The notes below the pieces were generated by a model that was given only the letters and a program-made list of their open reading frames with translations, was not told where the DNA came from and did not search any database. From contig NW_017265152.1 of the NCBI RefSeq assembly GCF_001638985.1, positions 128,849-192,848 of the forward strand: a stretch of 64,000 nucleotides of DNA, given 5' to 3'. This DNA is from Phycomyces blakesleeanus NRRL 1555(-) (taxonomy: Eukaryota; Mucoromycota; Mucoromycetes; Mucorales; Phycomycetaceae). The position numbers and the translations under genes were made by a program. Shown one piece after another: positions 35,621 to 48,250 of this stretch; the stretch's first letter is position 1, and each line of letters starts with the position of its first letter.

Positions 35621-35962
35621 ACAGTTTCGCATTTAAAAATGAGAAAATCAAAACTTTTTTGAGATAATTTCAGGTTAAATTTGAAAAGCTCCACCTTTCA
35701 AATATGTGATCCGTAATATCCAAACAATGGCATTATGCCAGTATTTATATACTATGTACAGCTATAATTAAAACCATAATGTACGTACAGTAAAGAATAT
35801 GGAGACTTGTAATAATTCACCATCTACCATATTCGTCAACTTTGATGGGAGATTGCCACAAGTTCGTGCCGTCTATTTTTAAAAGATAGACTTTCTCAAA
35901 TTTAACCTGAGACTATCCCAAAAAAAGTTTTGTTTTCCTCATTCTTGAACGCAAAACTCTGT
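35621..35962. mobile_element. MITE-like element upstream of Nup98
   Basis: Imperfect inverted repeats of about 60 bp form the ends: the left arm starts ACAGTTTCGCATTTAAAAAT and the right arm, reversed, ACAGAGTTTTGCGTTCAAGA. Both lead through AACTTTTTT to CAGGTTAAATTT. No coding content. It lies about 150 bp from the Nup98 start and so within its promoter or leader. Confidence 0.7.
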
Positions 35963-36042
35963 GCAATAAGTTTATCTGCTACAAATTACAGGCAGTCATA
36001 TTTTTCCCGAACCTGAAAGAATTTGGCGGGTCCAGCACAAAC

Positions 36043-36402
36043 TTGGTGCGGACAGACTAAAAGTTCGAGAAAAGTTCAAAAAAGGGCAAACCGAGCTCAT
36101 ATTGAACTTGGCCAATCAGACTAATTCATGACTGACCACACCTTTCTTCAAAAAAGTTCAAAATTAGTACAAGTACATATTAGATAAATTTGTGCTTAAA
36201 ATGCCGTCTCTGTCTTTAAGTGAAAAGCTTTTAATGCAAGTTATTCTAAACCACTCATTCTATGACACACTGTTCCTATGAAAATGTTCTTCTTCTCAAG
36301 CCTAGTGACAATGAAATAATACAAGCCAATCAGTCGTTGAGAAGAATTGACCCTTTCTTAACCTTTTTTTTTACCCCCTTTTTTTTAACTTGAAATTATC
36401 AC
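36043..36402. mobile_element. MITE copy B, diverged relative of 23477-23863
   Basis: The left end TTGGTGCGGACAGACTAAAA and several internal blocks match copy A in order. The right end is much more diverged, so this copy is older or damaged. Confidence 0.7.
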
Positions 36403-36820
36403 AAATCGACACCTCTATTACACGTACTCCCTTAATAGACAATTTCCTCAATAAGCCAAATGTCACTTATACTCGGGCTTATATCCACCCAATATTCATC
36501 CAATATTCGGCTTGAGAGACAATTTATCAATTGACCACAACTTTTGATTACGTCAACCCCGTGAGCACTACGTCTTGCATATTTTTTTACCTCTGTCTTC
36601 TTCTTCTTCTTCTTCTTCTTTTTTTACCCTAAAATATTTTGGCAACCCACGTATCAACTGAGCTGGTAAGATTTACTGCATAAATATACAACGAATCCAC
36701 ACAGTAAAATAATGTATAATAACTTACATGAATAGTACAAACAAAGGCCATATTCGCAAGTTGGAGAAAGAATAATCAAATGCGTAAAAAAAAACGCCGC
36801 AAGAAACTTTTTATCAAGGT

Positions 36821-39800
36821 GTGAACACCTTGCCACTATCCTTTCTACAAATCAATACCAAACGAGCCTTATCTGAGAGCTTTTCCGAAGAAAGTGTCAA
36901 CAAAAGAAATCGTGTAGAAGAACTGGTAAAACACTTGAAGAAATGTTTCTTTATCACGATAAGAGACGGCGTAGAAGAACTTGTCGGGGATGCTAAAACC
37001 CAAGACAAAACAAATGAACTGAAAAACAAGCTCGTAAATGTAAAGACTCTACCGGCAGCAATAATAACAAACACGGCACAGCTTGCCAAGTGTGACAGAA
37101 AAGAAATGCGCTCACATATGGAGTTCTGCCCTGGGCTAAAAAAATGTTGAAGGATGAAAGAAGTTCATATCTCAAAGCTTCGACAAAATAGGTGAGACTG
37201 CCGTAGGTTCGATAGTAAAAGGCATAGCTAAGGAATTCTCTTCTGCCACACTAATAAATAAACAGCCTCTTCAGAACGGATCTCCCTCCTATTGTAAAGA
37301 CATTCGTGTGTACTAGATTACAAGATACGATGGTTACCTCGACAGATTATACCCTTTGCTTTTCGGCACTCGTGAATATGATGATAAGTGAGCTGAGGAG
37401 TAGCGAATTCTTCTTTGACAACAATGATATCAAGATTAAAAAGGTTCCTGGCTTCAACCTCGCCGAATTGTTGCCTTTTGTTACAACTAACGAGCCAAGA
37501 CACACCATCCAGCAGCTGGACAAGAATTTAATTAGCTCTAAGCGGTTTGATACGGAATTCAAGTGTCTCTTCACAAGCCAGCACCTGCAAATTGTGCATA
37601 GCTATTTTTTTAGTGTCCGTGGTGCTAAAGAAGAAAATTTGAACGCACACCCTGTGCAGAATAGTCTGTTTTGTTCTTTCAAAGAATCCGGTCTTGATAA
37701 ACAGAGGTTCTTTCTTGAGAAAGCATTATCATCGGCAACGGCGATTGCTCTTGAAACATAGCTGGTCAACTTCGAGAATATGTGGGACAACAAAAAGATA
37801 ATCAACAAACTTTTGGGCAAAGTGATACTAGTGCTACTTAGCCACCATCTTGCCCGCAATAGAGAACCAAAGCGTATATCGACCACAACAACAAGGAACC
37901 CACTTGGAAAGAATGATATGAGAAACGATGCGCGTTATGTTTGTCGTGCAGAGGATAAAAAGCTAAAAAAGTTGATACAAAGAAAGGAAAAAGCAGGCGG
38001 ATTAGAATGAGAAAAGTGGACCATCAAGATAAATAGTGCGAAGCAGTGTCTAGCAAATTTAAGGCATACTTTTAAAAAGGTAAAATGGAAACATTTTTAT
38101 TGGCTTGAAATTGCCAGCTAATACTTCATTTTATTATAGAAGATAGGCCAAATGCTGAATGATAGAAAGGAATCTTCTGTGGAACACAAGCTCGTTGTTC
38201 AGGATTTGAACATCGCGGAAGAGCAGCAAGATTTTCTGGGAGAGGAGGGGACTTTGTATGATGATGTTCCGGAAAGGAGGTTGAATCAATTCAAGTCCAT
38301 AATCAAACACTTGGTCTTCAGCAATGATACGCCTGTATATTTAGAAGATGTCAAACATTAGTCTCCTGAGGCCTCCGCCGCCGAACAGTCAGTATGCTTG
38401 TTGATCTAAAATACGTTGATGAAGTTCTTGCCTCCGAAAAAGCAATACCATGTAATTGTGTATCAGATCTATTTCTGTATCTTCGCAAACGACGTTCGTA
38501 AATATGCACGTTATACAAAGTTTACTCGCGCATTATGACCTTCAACATCATTTTCGTCATCGAGTGCACTACACCTGGATTCAGTTGCATTATATCAGTT
38601 ATTGACCCAGAATATAGATCAAGAAAAGTCGGAATAACCACCATCACATACCAACCAGCAAGAAAAGAAAGGGTATAGTGAAGTAATAATCTATGGGTAT
38701 AATAGAGATGAGCTGATAGGGTCTCAAAACAAAGCGCGCCAAAACAAAGATGCCACATTTAACGCAGTATCTGATATGGAAGAGATTCAGAAAGCATGTG
38801 AATTGTATGGTTTATCTTTTGCATATCGGATAACATGTCTACCAGGAATGAAAACAGTACGATTATTGGGATCGAAAATAAAAACCCATGGCACCGTAAA
38901 AGAGGAGACAAAACAGTCGTATGAAGCACGGATTTTAAGAAACCCGAGCATTATGCAAGAAGGACGAAAAACAAAGGATGTTCTTTTTTCTGCGATTCAA
39001 AGCTTAACAGAAGAAGTTAATGCACTTGAATCTGTCTGTAAAAGAGAGCTAGAGCTACTGAAAAACAGTAACTTCAAAAAGAAAATCAAGGAATGTAAAT
39101 CAAATTGGGGGGACAACGGATGACAAGGATCAGTTATACCGGACGATTGAATGAAAAATATAAATAATAGAGATATAGATCTTATTTGACGGTTAACAAG
39201 ATCAGAAACGAACTCGCTGAAAAAAAAAGACAACAGTTATATTTTCGACAAATGGCAATTTGCTTCAAATCAAAGCTTCATAATGTTAAAGATATCCCTC
39301 AAGATAGCAGAAGCCCAATTGAGAAATACGGCAAAGGTGTTACCAAGGCAGAGGACCTAACTGCTGTGAATACTGATGACTTTAGCTATGCGGATACTGA
39401 CAATGGCCTGGTGAATACGACAGCATCAATACTGGTGTCGTTACCAAGAATTAAATTTCACCTAAAGCTTTTCAACTATTGCATTGGGTTAAGCAATGGC
39501 TCTAATAAAAAGAGTATCACCTTAAATTTATCTAAAGAGGAAGAATTATTTCCATATTTTCCATCAGTTACGAATACGAAGGCTAATATTTTTTATGTTG
39601 GTTGTGAGTATTTTTTGGCAACGGAGATATTTAGAAAGACGAAAGAAGCATAGCAATTAAGGAAAAGAGGTCTAGTTAATAGAGGATTCAATGAGAGAAA
39701 TGGAGTCGACCCCAGTTACTTCTATTGACATGGCCATCAAAAACTTTCTTGATAAATACGAACAATGACAAAGACTGCGGGATTTCTACAATTCTCCAAA

Positions 39801-40437
39801 AATCATCAACCAAAAAAAGACATGTAGAAATCCAACAACATCGTTATTGGCATCACCTCTGTCGGCGAGAGAGATTGGAATTGAAGCATTTAGAGAGTAA
39901 TAACTTGATACCAATATTAGTATTGTATTCGATTTTTATTAACGCACATTCTTTTGGCTCAACAGATAAGTCCTCCTCTAAAAAGCCCTTGATACTCTTC
40001 ATTGTTGATTAGGAGACCGATGTAAGTTTTCGAAGCAAATGCTTTAGAAAGTATGGTGATAAGTGGAAGCAGAAGGTACACGAGGAGGCACCCAATGTTT
40101 GCATTACAAATGAGTGTAAGACCTCCCAAACGTGTATATTATGATTTTCCCCTTTAACAAACTCAAGGATTCCTGGCAAGAAGGAAGGAAGTTATAAAGT
40201 CAAAAAAGGTGCCTTTTTTGTATTAATCCTCGGTGTGTAACTGTCAAGAATCGATTTGCAACTAAGCCGAGAGATACCCTTTCAGCTCTCGCTATTGGAC
40301 TGGTGGGCCTAAGTTCAGTTATGTTTGGTGCCGCGCTACCTCCTTTTTACAACGTCAGCCAAATGACTGCTGAACATTATACAATAATAATATTTGATTT
40401 CTGTACACAAAGAGTCGATTTGGCAGCTACGTTGTAG
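36821..40437 (+). pseudogene. Decayed TnpB/Fanzor-like nuclease gene
   Basis: Protein-like segments follow one another on the plus strand, broken by stops and frameshifts: 36821-37147, 37306-38010, an intron-like gap near 38080-38140, 38152-38361, 38.70-39.12 kb, 39186-39653 and 39.7-40.44 kb. Near 39.40 kb DTDNGLVNTTASI resembles a RuvC-I Asp motif. At 40.06-40.15 kb comes NECKTSQTC, the first half of a zinc ribbon. From 40219 a clean 73-codon frame reads C-x4-C, then RDTLSALAIG, the equivalent of the TnpB RD-x-NAA-x-NI block with the last RuvC Asp, and ends at 40437. This layout matches OrfB/TnpB zinc-ribbon proteins, whose eukaryotic form is Fanzor, an RNA-guided nuclease (family knowledge). 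The assignment of the upstream segments is inference. The gene is dead. Confidence 0.6.
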
Positions 40438-40569
40438 CTCTAGAGGTAAATAGCATTGTATAGTACCAATGCTTGTATACATATTTAATTTATTAATTAT
40501 TATTACCATTTCTTTTTTTTAAAAAAAAAAAAAGATAGGGAGATGGGGATAGAGAGAGAATGTTGAAAC

Positions 40570-40722
40570 AAGAAACTGATGATGTCAGCTACGATCCTAA
40601 CCGAATTCTTGTTTAATTTAATGCTTGAGATAACATTGACAGAATTGATTTCGAGATTGTGTGTACTACTGTTGTGCACAGTCCTGCAAAAGAAAGCGTT
40701 GAGTCTAAATCACTGAATAATC
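40570..40722 (+). pseudogene. Short decayed coding fragment
   Basis: Between the dead nuclease gene and APC5, one frame reads ETDDVSYDPNRILV, stop, FNA, stop, DNIDRIDFEIVCTTVVHSPA. The composition is protein-like with two stops. It may be the tail of a neighbouring element or separate debris. Family not recognised. Confidence 0.35.
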
Positions 40723-40812
40723 TATTTTTTTTTTATCATTATTTTTATTTCTTTTTATAATTCTTATTTTTTATTGCTTGGTCCACAATCATCACACTGA
40801 GATCTCGTTTCA

Positions 40813-41459
40813 ATGACAATATTCGACTTGTGCATCATTCGCATAAGATATCTATCGCCTTACAAGATATTTATATTACTGCTGATTAGAATATTCTGCC
40901 AAGAGCAATTCTCCCCAGATGCCCTTTTCAATCTTTCTTCATTTCTTCTTGATGTCACACTAGTAAGGATCTGAAATAAGAGAATTAGAAACTTGATTTA
41001 TTTTTATTATTAATGAATGAATGAATGAATTTATTATTATTATTATTACAAAAAAAAAAAACTTAGGAAGAGGCAGTGGAGGAGCCTTCGCTAAGAGAAG
41101 CTTTGAGAACGTTGAATGCATCTGGAATGCAAAAAGATATTGAAAATATTATCGAGGTTATAAATGACAATGTAAGTTGCTACTAATTTACATGATTAAA
41201 ACAAATAATAGTAGTATTGACAGCCATAATAATCGGTTGATCCACACATACATACATACCTTTTTGTTTTTGTCTTTACCTTATTTTATTTCCTTTTTTT
41301 TAAAAAAAATAATATTTTTAATACTCTCTCATATAAATTCATCTATTGAAATGAATATAATAAATATAATAAAATATTTGGTATTATCCACTTTAGCTGG
41401 CATATATAAACACACCACATAATATGAATGAAATTATTCAAGGTAAATTTAAATGGCCA

Positions 41460-41498
<39 letters not shown>

Positions 41499-44347
41499 CT
41501 ACTTAAAAAGGAAGAGAGAAAGAGAGAAATAGCTTAAACTACAACAGAAACCAATCGATCAATTGAAGCATATGGATATATAATAAAAAGAAGATTATTT
41601 TTTCAAGCTAAAAAGAGAATTGATTTCTTTCTTTTTTATAAACAATAAATATATGAATCTTGCCAATCAGATACAGAGAAATTACTTGAAGAGGTAGAGA
41701 ATGGGATTATTTTTCTTTATTTAATGGGTTAAAAAAAAGGCTTAAGAGTTTTTGTGAGCTAAAGAGAGAAGAAGAGAAATACCCTCTACCAAATTAACGT
41801 TTCATCGCTTAGCCTGTATCTGATGTAACAAGACATGTGGTAAGACTTTGTTGGATATGATCTATATACATATATCTATATACTCAGAAAATATTATATT
41901 TTGATTTCAATTAGCATAAAGATAGTCCTATTGGAGTGTACATACGTCGCTGTTTAGCTGCCTACAGAATGTCAAGTTTACTAGAAACTACAGATATTTT
42001 TGCTGCCTTTCAAGCTTATGTCAATGGAACTTCAGACGACAAGATTATGCACCGTCTTGGCAGTAATGAGCTGAAACCAAAATTAGCCTCCTTTAAACAG
42101 GATGATAATGTGCTGGATCGTATCGATGGTAAACTCTGAATTCTAAATACATAAAATAATGAATATAAAGAATATAACCAATAAACGCGAATGTATAATA
42201 TCAATATTCACTTGATGACCTGTCTGTCTGTCCTTTTCTTCTTTTCTTTTCTTGCTTGATATCTTAGGATGGATAACTGATGACATTACTGTAAATTTTC
42301 TCGATAATCAAATAAGACAAATTAGAGGTAAAGAAATGAATTACTAATTTTTGTTAGGACTGCAGACTATTTACATACATTTAAAGTACAATTATTCATA
42401 GTCTTTTGGATTGTTTAGATATTGGAAAAAGTGATTGCTTGCCAGAATTACTCGACAAATACTTGAACTTCTTGCAATTGTATGCTCCTGATATAAAGAA
42501 GATTGATCATGTTCGGTAAAGTGCTTTAGTAATTATTTTGTACCTAAACAAACAAGACATATACTAATAAATATATATATATATATATATCAAATTTCAG
42601 GGCCCTCAATCTTGCACAAGTTAAAGAGTACGAAAGCGCATCGATTACATTTCACAAGGCAGTCGATACAAGCCTTTTATCACATGAAAAGTAATATATC
42701 TAGTTATTAAATGAGTGAGATCAAGAACACTTGTTTTGTATTTCTTTATTTATTATCTTTCTTTGTAGTGAGCATGATCAGTACTCGATGCTTAATCTTG
42801 GTATATTGGAAACTAGATTTGGACATTTTACAGAAGCTATACAAGTTTAGTAATCTTGGCTCTTTTTTGAACTAGTATTGCGTATAGTCTGTTAAGCTTA
42901 TAGAGTATTTACTTCTTCTTCTTCTTTTTCTTTTTGCTACATAGTCTTTTAGTGCAGCACTTATAATTGCACAAAAAAAAGTGGATCAGCACTGTCTTAA
43001 TGAAGTACAAAGGTAGGTTAGACTTCATAAGGTTATAGTGTGGGATCCTCACTGCTAGTCTATTATAGCTGGTTACGGTATGTAAGTAGCACAGATACAT
43101 ACACAGGATCCAGTCCACCAGTGAATATAAAAAGTGAAGATATCGAAGAAATATCTCGAGTGATATACCATCAAAGTTTTTATGATCTCATTTGGATTCG
43201 TGATGCATTACTACACGTAAGCTGTATATCTATTGCATTCGTGGATGTGTACAAAAGAGTCTTAATGATATTGTGTTAGGGAAGAGCTTCTAATGAATGC
43301 TTTGAACGGCTCTTTCAAACCATAATACGAGGGGGCAAGAGTAATGTAAAAGGTTTGAGCACATTTCAGAATCTGGTTGCTTCACAGCTCTGGAGACACT
43401 ATGGTACAGTTGAGCCCTTTTAATACACCCTCCGAATCCGAGTTTAATTACTTGAGATAAGCATATAATATAATATATGCTAACACTATCTTATTGTTGT
43501 TATTATTTTATTATATAAAAGGATATGGTCTCTTGGCAGATAATTATTTAAACGCGGCGTTAGACACAGAAGAAGAGATGATTGATAATGTAGAAAAGAA
43601 ATATATATATGCAGCCGAAATTGTAAATATACTAAACCTAGCTTTGGTGGAAGAGACAACGACACAATGTCTCACAAGTGTATCGTATTCTTTAGTTTAT
43701 TGCCAAAGGAGACTATGAAAAGGCTCAATCAATGCTCAATACTTTCCAGACTCAATACCCTAGTCAAAGTACAATGATGATTGAGTGGAAGCAAGTTCAA
43801 TACAGACTAGACAAGTATATATCTCAACCTATGTAAGTTATATACATACGCATATGTTTTTCTGAAGTAGTAAGCTCAGAAAGCTAATATATTGTGTTCT
43901 TTATTTTATTTTATGCTATGTTATGCTATTATTATAGAGGTCCAAATACCTACAGATTTGTGCAGGAAGCTATGATGCCAGATTATCACCCTCAAAATAC
44001 TAGCAAATACTATGATATAAAGCAGAATTATGCCATGGAGTTCTATAGATGTGGTGATCTAGAAAAGGTAAATTCTTACTTTAATATAATCTTTACAGAT
44101 AATAAGATGAAAATTCAGCAGAAGAGCACAAAATACCTGTACTCCTTATTTCATAGCATCAAATAAAAAGGGGATACTGTCTACTTATATTTATAATAAT
44201 CTTTTGTTATTTTATTAGTCTCGCGTCTTACTTGAACAGACACTTGTTGGTCTAAAGAAAGAGAAGCTTCCTTTACACATTGCTATAAATCTGATGGCAA
44301 GGGCACAATTGAACATGGTAAGCCGTATTTCTTTTATATAGATAAAG

Positions 44348-44379
<32 letters not shown>

Positions 44380-44698
44380 AAAAAAAAAGTCTTTGGATCT
44401 AAACCATCAAAATAATATTTCTTCTTCTTATTTTAAATATATATATATAAAGGATATCCAATGCTATTCTGAAGCTATTCTTCTTTTAAAAGAAGTGTTG
44501 AGAATATGCAAAGAGTCTAATGATGCTCAGAACTATTATGCTGCAGCTATTCAACTAGGCCACATTCTGGTGCAGCAAACTCCAAATGATAAAAGAGAAG
44601 CTCTTTTTATAAGCCAAAGATTATTGCCAAAAGTAAAATCATTGGAATCTATTGAGCTCACGACAAAGTGTCTTGCTCTTTACGAAAAGAGCCTTTAA
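40813..44698 (+). CDS. APC5: Anaphase-promoting complex subunit 5 (Apc5)
   Basis: A many-exon gene. Exon 1 (40813-40962) reads RYLSPYKIFILLLIRIFCQE, matching the Apc5 N-terminal YLTPHKI-type motif. Exon 2 is 41067-41171. Small exons probably lie near 41400-41442, 41673-41694 and 41816-41840, then 41915 onward gives SPIGVYIRRCLAAYRMSSLL. The Apc5 TPR hallmark is at 42.8-43.0 kb: YSMLNLGILETRFGHFTEAI followed by IIAQKK and HCLNEVQSWL. Further helical repeats run to LTTKCLALYEKSL and the stop at 44696. Apc5 is a scaffold TPR subunit of the APC/C ubiquitin ligase that drives anaphase and mitotic exit in the nucleus. No catalytic residues are expected. The exact 5' exon chain between 41171 and 41915 is uncertain. 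Confidence 0.82.
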
Positions 44699-45245
44699 TG
44701 TCTGTATGTCTTTTTATTTATTTATTTATTTTTTTAAAAAAAAGTTTAAGTCAAAATTAAAAGAGATTGTGTGCAGCCGATTATTATTTTTATTATTATT
44801 TTGTGTTTGAGAAGGTTATAAACTATTTACCCAAATAACTTTTTTGCTATACAGATGCTTCTTCTGTATGTAGCTGTGTGTGTCTTTACATTACTATATA
44901 TATCGGGTTGCTCTTAATCACTTTAGTTACTAATAAAATTAAAATCACAAGAAAAGTACGAGTTTTTGTTTTAAGAGGTAGAGATAGATAAATGGTATAA
45001 TTTTATGAATACAGTCATCAACAATTATCACCGTACTTCCTTACGTTATGTTATGTTATATTACAATTAAATTATATTAGATCGGTTTAGTTTTTAGATT
45101 AAACCAAATATAATAAAAAGGTATCGGAACCGTGATGATCCATGTAATATTTTTTTTGGTGCCCTCATAGTATAAAAATTGAGTTAGAACTTTAAGCAAA
45201 GCCTTTTGATTTTTCTTTTCTTTTCTTTTCTAGTTTCTTTTCTTT
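44699..45245. other. Convergent 3' intergenic region
   Basis: AT-rich space between the APC5 and acyl-CoA dehydrogenase stops. No gene or element was seen. Confidence 0.7.
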
Positions 45246-46119
45246 TTAGAGTCTAGCACCGGCAGGGAAGCTCTTCATGGCTTGGCGAACTCCAAGGTCG
45301 GCCATGATTTCTTCTGCACCACCCAAAATAGCCTAAATAAAGAAATAATTGAGGGTGAGAGGGAAAGGGTGATTTGATTTAGTATTTTTCTTTGTACGCG
45401 GGAGATAGTGCGTGTGATTGTGTGTACAAGAAGAATTGCGATTAGGAATACTTACCGAGAACTTGTATGTTCTTTGAAGCATCTCAATATGTTTTCCCAT
45501 TCCAGTCTTTGTAAGTGCTCGTCCACTAATAAAATGATATATATGTAAATAAACTTCCAAGCCTTTTCTTTTATAGATATAAAAAGATAAAACTCACCCA
45601 AAGATCTGACAAGCAGAGTCAGATACATTGTGAAGCATGCGAGTGGACTGGTACTTGCACAAAGCTAAAGGACCAGCAAGCTTCTCGGACTGCTCTTTGT
45701 ATCCCATGTGACACATTTGATAAGTGATGTTTTCAACCCAATTATGAAAGCTCTCGAGTTCAGCAACCTGTATGTATGTATATACCAAGAGTTTGCTTAG
45801 TTGTGCACTAAATATCAAAAAGTATATAGATATAGATATATTTACCATAACAGCAAGTTTATTTCTGATTACAGGTTGGTCGATAAGTCTCTTTCCAAAG
45901 ACCTTTCTCTGGTTAGCCCACTTGAAGCATTCTTCAATCACAATACGGGCAGCCATAGAAACACTGGTAATCATTACCCAGCGTTCATGGTTAAAGTTGG
46001 AAAGAACCACCATGAAACCACGGTCCTCCTTACCCAGCAAGTTCTCAACTGGGACTTTTACCTTTATGTTTTTTTTTTAAAAAAAAAGATAAAAATATTT
46101 GAGTATTCAAAATGTAAAT

Positions 46120-46151
<32 letters not shown>

Positions 46152-47599
46152 AGTATTAATATATATATATATATATATATATCTGTATTCAACATACGTT
46201 TTCAAAGATAATATAAGAGGTACCGGCACTGCTGCTGTAAGATGTCTTGATGGCTTTGGTCTCGACATCATCCGAACGGTCGATCAAAAGCATAGACATG
46301 CCATTTTCGGTCTGAACAGCGGTTGAGAAGTAGTCAGCATATTGACCTATTATTTTTATATTAAAGAAATAAAATTAAATTAAATTAAATTAAATTAAAT
46401 TAAATTAAATAAGCTTAGTAACAAGGTTTTTTTTTATATACATAGGAAGGTATATCAACAATACATACCACCAGTAATCCATTTCTTTACGCCGTTTACA
46501 CTGATATTTTATTTTATTTTGAATAAATAAATAAACAAATATATATATATTTGATAAAGATATAAATACTAGTGGTTAAAATGATTATATTATAATTCCT
46601 ACTAGTATTGGCTCACTTACATGTAGTGCTTTCCATCAGCTGTCTTTTTGGCAGTTGTACGAATGCTTGCAACATCAGATCCAGCATATGGTTCGGTAAT
46701 AGCTAAACAGATTCGTTTCTTTCCAGAAAAGACTTCAGGTACAATCTACAGGTAGCAGGCAAGTAGGTTATTATTATTGTAATAAAAAAAAGTTAAAACA
46801 GTATAAAGAACCTTGAGCTAATAGAAGAAGTTTCATGTAATATATATAAATATTACCTTTGCCTTGAGCGCAGGCGATCCGAAATTGAGGACGGTTGGGA
46901 TAGAGATGACCATTCCACCAAAGATACCATCACCAGCACCACGAGTTCCCCAGCGTGCTGTTTCCTCGTGTAGAATCAATTCGTGGAAGTAATCGAATTC
47001 TTCGCCGGTGACACCACCGGGAAGAGTAATGTTTCGCAGCCACGGGCCGGGACCCACATTTGCGGCCAAAAGATTGTAACTTCCCAACTTCTGCATGAAT
47101 TCATCTGTTGGTTTGGTCTCCGTGTCTTCAAAGTGGCGAGCTTCTTCAGCAAGTTCATCGATAATTGGGCGAATTGCAGCACGGAACTTGTAGTGGCTCT
47201 CCCTATGTGAATTTAGTTATTAATATTGGTAATACTTTTATAATAGTGAAAATGAAAGTATTACTTGTAATAAGGTGATTTGAATCCCATCCAGGCACTA
47301 GGTTCTCCATAAGGTACTTTGGAGAAGTCACCGTTCTGGCGAATGGTAATCTGGGCCTTCTCATTCGCAATGGTACCAATCTTGTACTTTGAGTATTTAA
47401 CCAAGACTTCTTGCCTGTGAAGACCGTAGAAATCTTCCGTGGCGTCTTTTCCGGCCATTTCGAGAATAGGAGCAGCGCCTCCTGGATGAAAATTGATGAA
47501 TCGGCTCATATCATAAACGCTCGAGTCAATAATGATCCAGAGGTCATTTTCGGATGCATGGCGACCGACTTCTTCACGAGTAAATGTTTTTAAAGACAT
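45246..47599 (-). CDS. Cytochrome b5-acyl-CoA dehydrogenase fusion
   Basis: Residues 1-75 form a cytochrome b5 domain with heme ligands His38 (in FHPGG) and His61 (in FYGLHRQE). The rest is an acyl-CoA dehydrogenase: N-terminal helical domain, LHEETARWGTRG, the FAD/substrate block CLAITEPYAGSD, KKWITGG, and the C-terminal helices with ERWVMITSVSMAARIVIEEC, KRLIDQPVIRNKLA and YQMCHMGYKEQSEKLAG. It would oxidise acyl-CoA to enoyl-CoA, with the b5 domain perhaps relaying electrons. The last residues are PAGARL; ARL fits the peroxisomal targeting tripeptide, so peroxisomal rather than mitochondrial location is likely. About seven or more exons, all in frame. Intron repeats (GTA)n at about 46120-46150 and AAATT units at 46371-46410 are visible. 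Confidence 0.93.
46371..46410. repeat. (AAATT)n microsatellite in an intron
   Basis: About eight perfect pentamers in an intron of the acyl-CoA dehydrogenase gene. Confidence 0.93.
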
Positions 47600-48250
47600 A
47601 GCAGTGCCGGTGAATTAGAGTAAGATAGAGTGGGGGGGTATGGGTATGGAGAAAGAGAAAGAGAGTGGGGAAATTGAATACAAAAATGTGGGAATTAAAG
47701 TCTGTCAACCAAAAAATATATTTGTATTTTTTTTTTGTATATATAAAAAAGAATGTCGCTGTTTCAAATTTGAAGTGTTAATGACTAAACAGATTTCAAT
47801 TTTGAATTCTTGGATTACTTGGATGATTTTTTTTTTATATATATAAATGTATGTATGTATACACAAATACACTTTAATTCTAACTTTCTTTCCTTCCTTA
47901 TTCTTTATATAATATACATATATTTTTAACATTGCTGACAAGATTTAATAAGCCTGATTGGACAGAATCATCTAATTATCTCTTTATTTTGCACACCAAA
48001 TCTCACGCTTTTCCTTATCACATCTGTCAAGTTCTCTTGTGTGAAAATATTATTTCTAAAGCCATTTCCCATCAATCGGAGCCCAACAGTGTATATACAA
48101 TATACAGTATAGCATTGAAATATCTGTACAACTCCAAACTCTGTACAAGAGAACTTTTACTTGTATGTATACTTGTTTAATTTGTATGCATGATGTGTAA
48201 TGTAGTGTAGTTTATGTAGTTTATGTAGATGGTTGATATTACTATAAGAA
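47600..48250. other. Intergenic region
   Basis: Contains the promoter of the acyl-CoA dehydrogenase gene and the 3' end of the MpaB-type gene. AT-rich; no gene seen. Confidence 0.7.

Noticed and set aside
37190..37230. Possible tRNA B-box-like GGTTCGATAG
   Set aside because: No A box or cloverleaf can be folded around it; it lies within the decayed nuclease gene.
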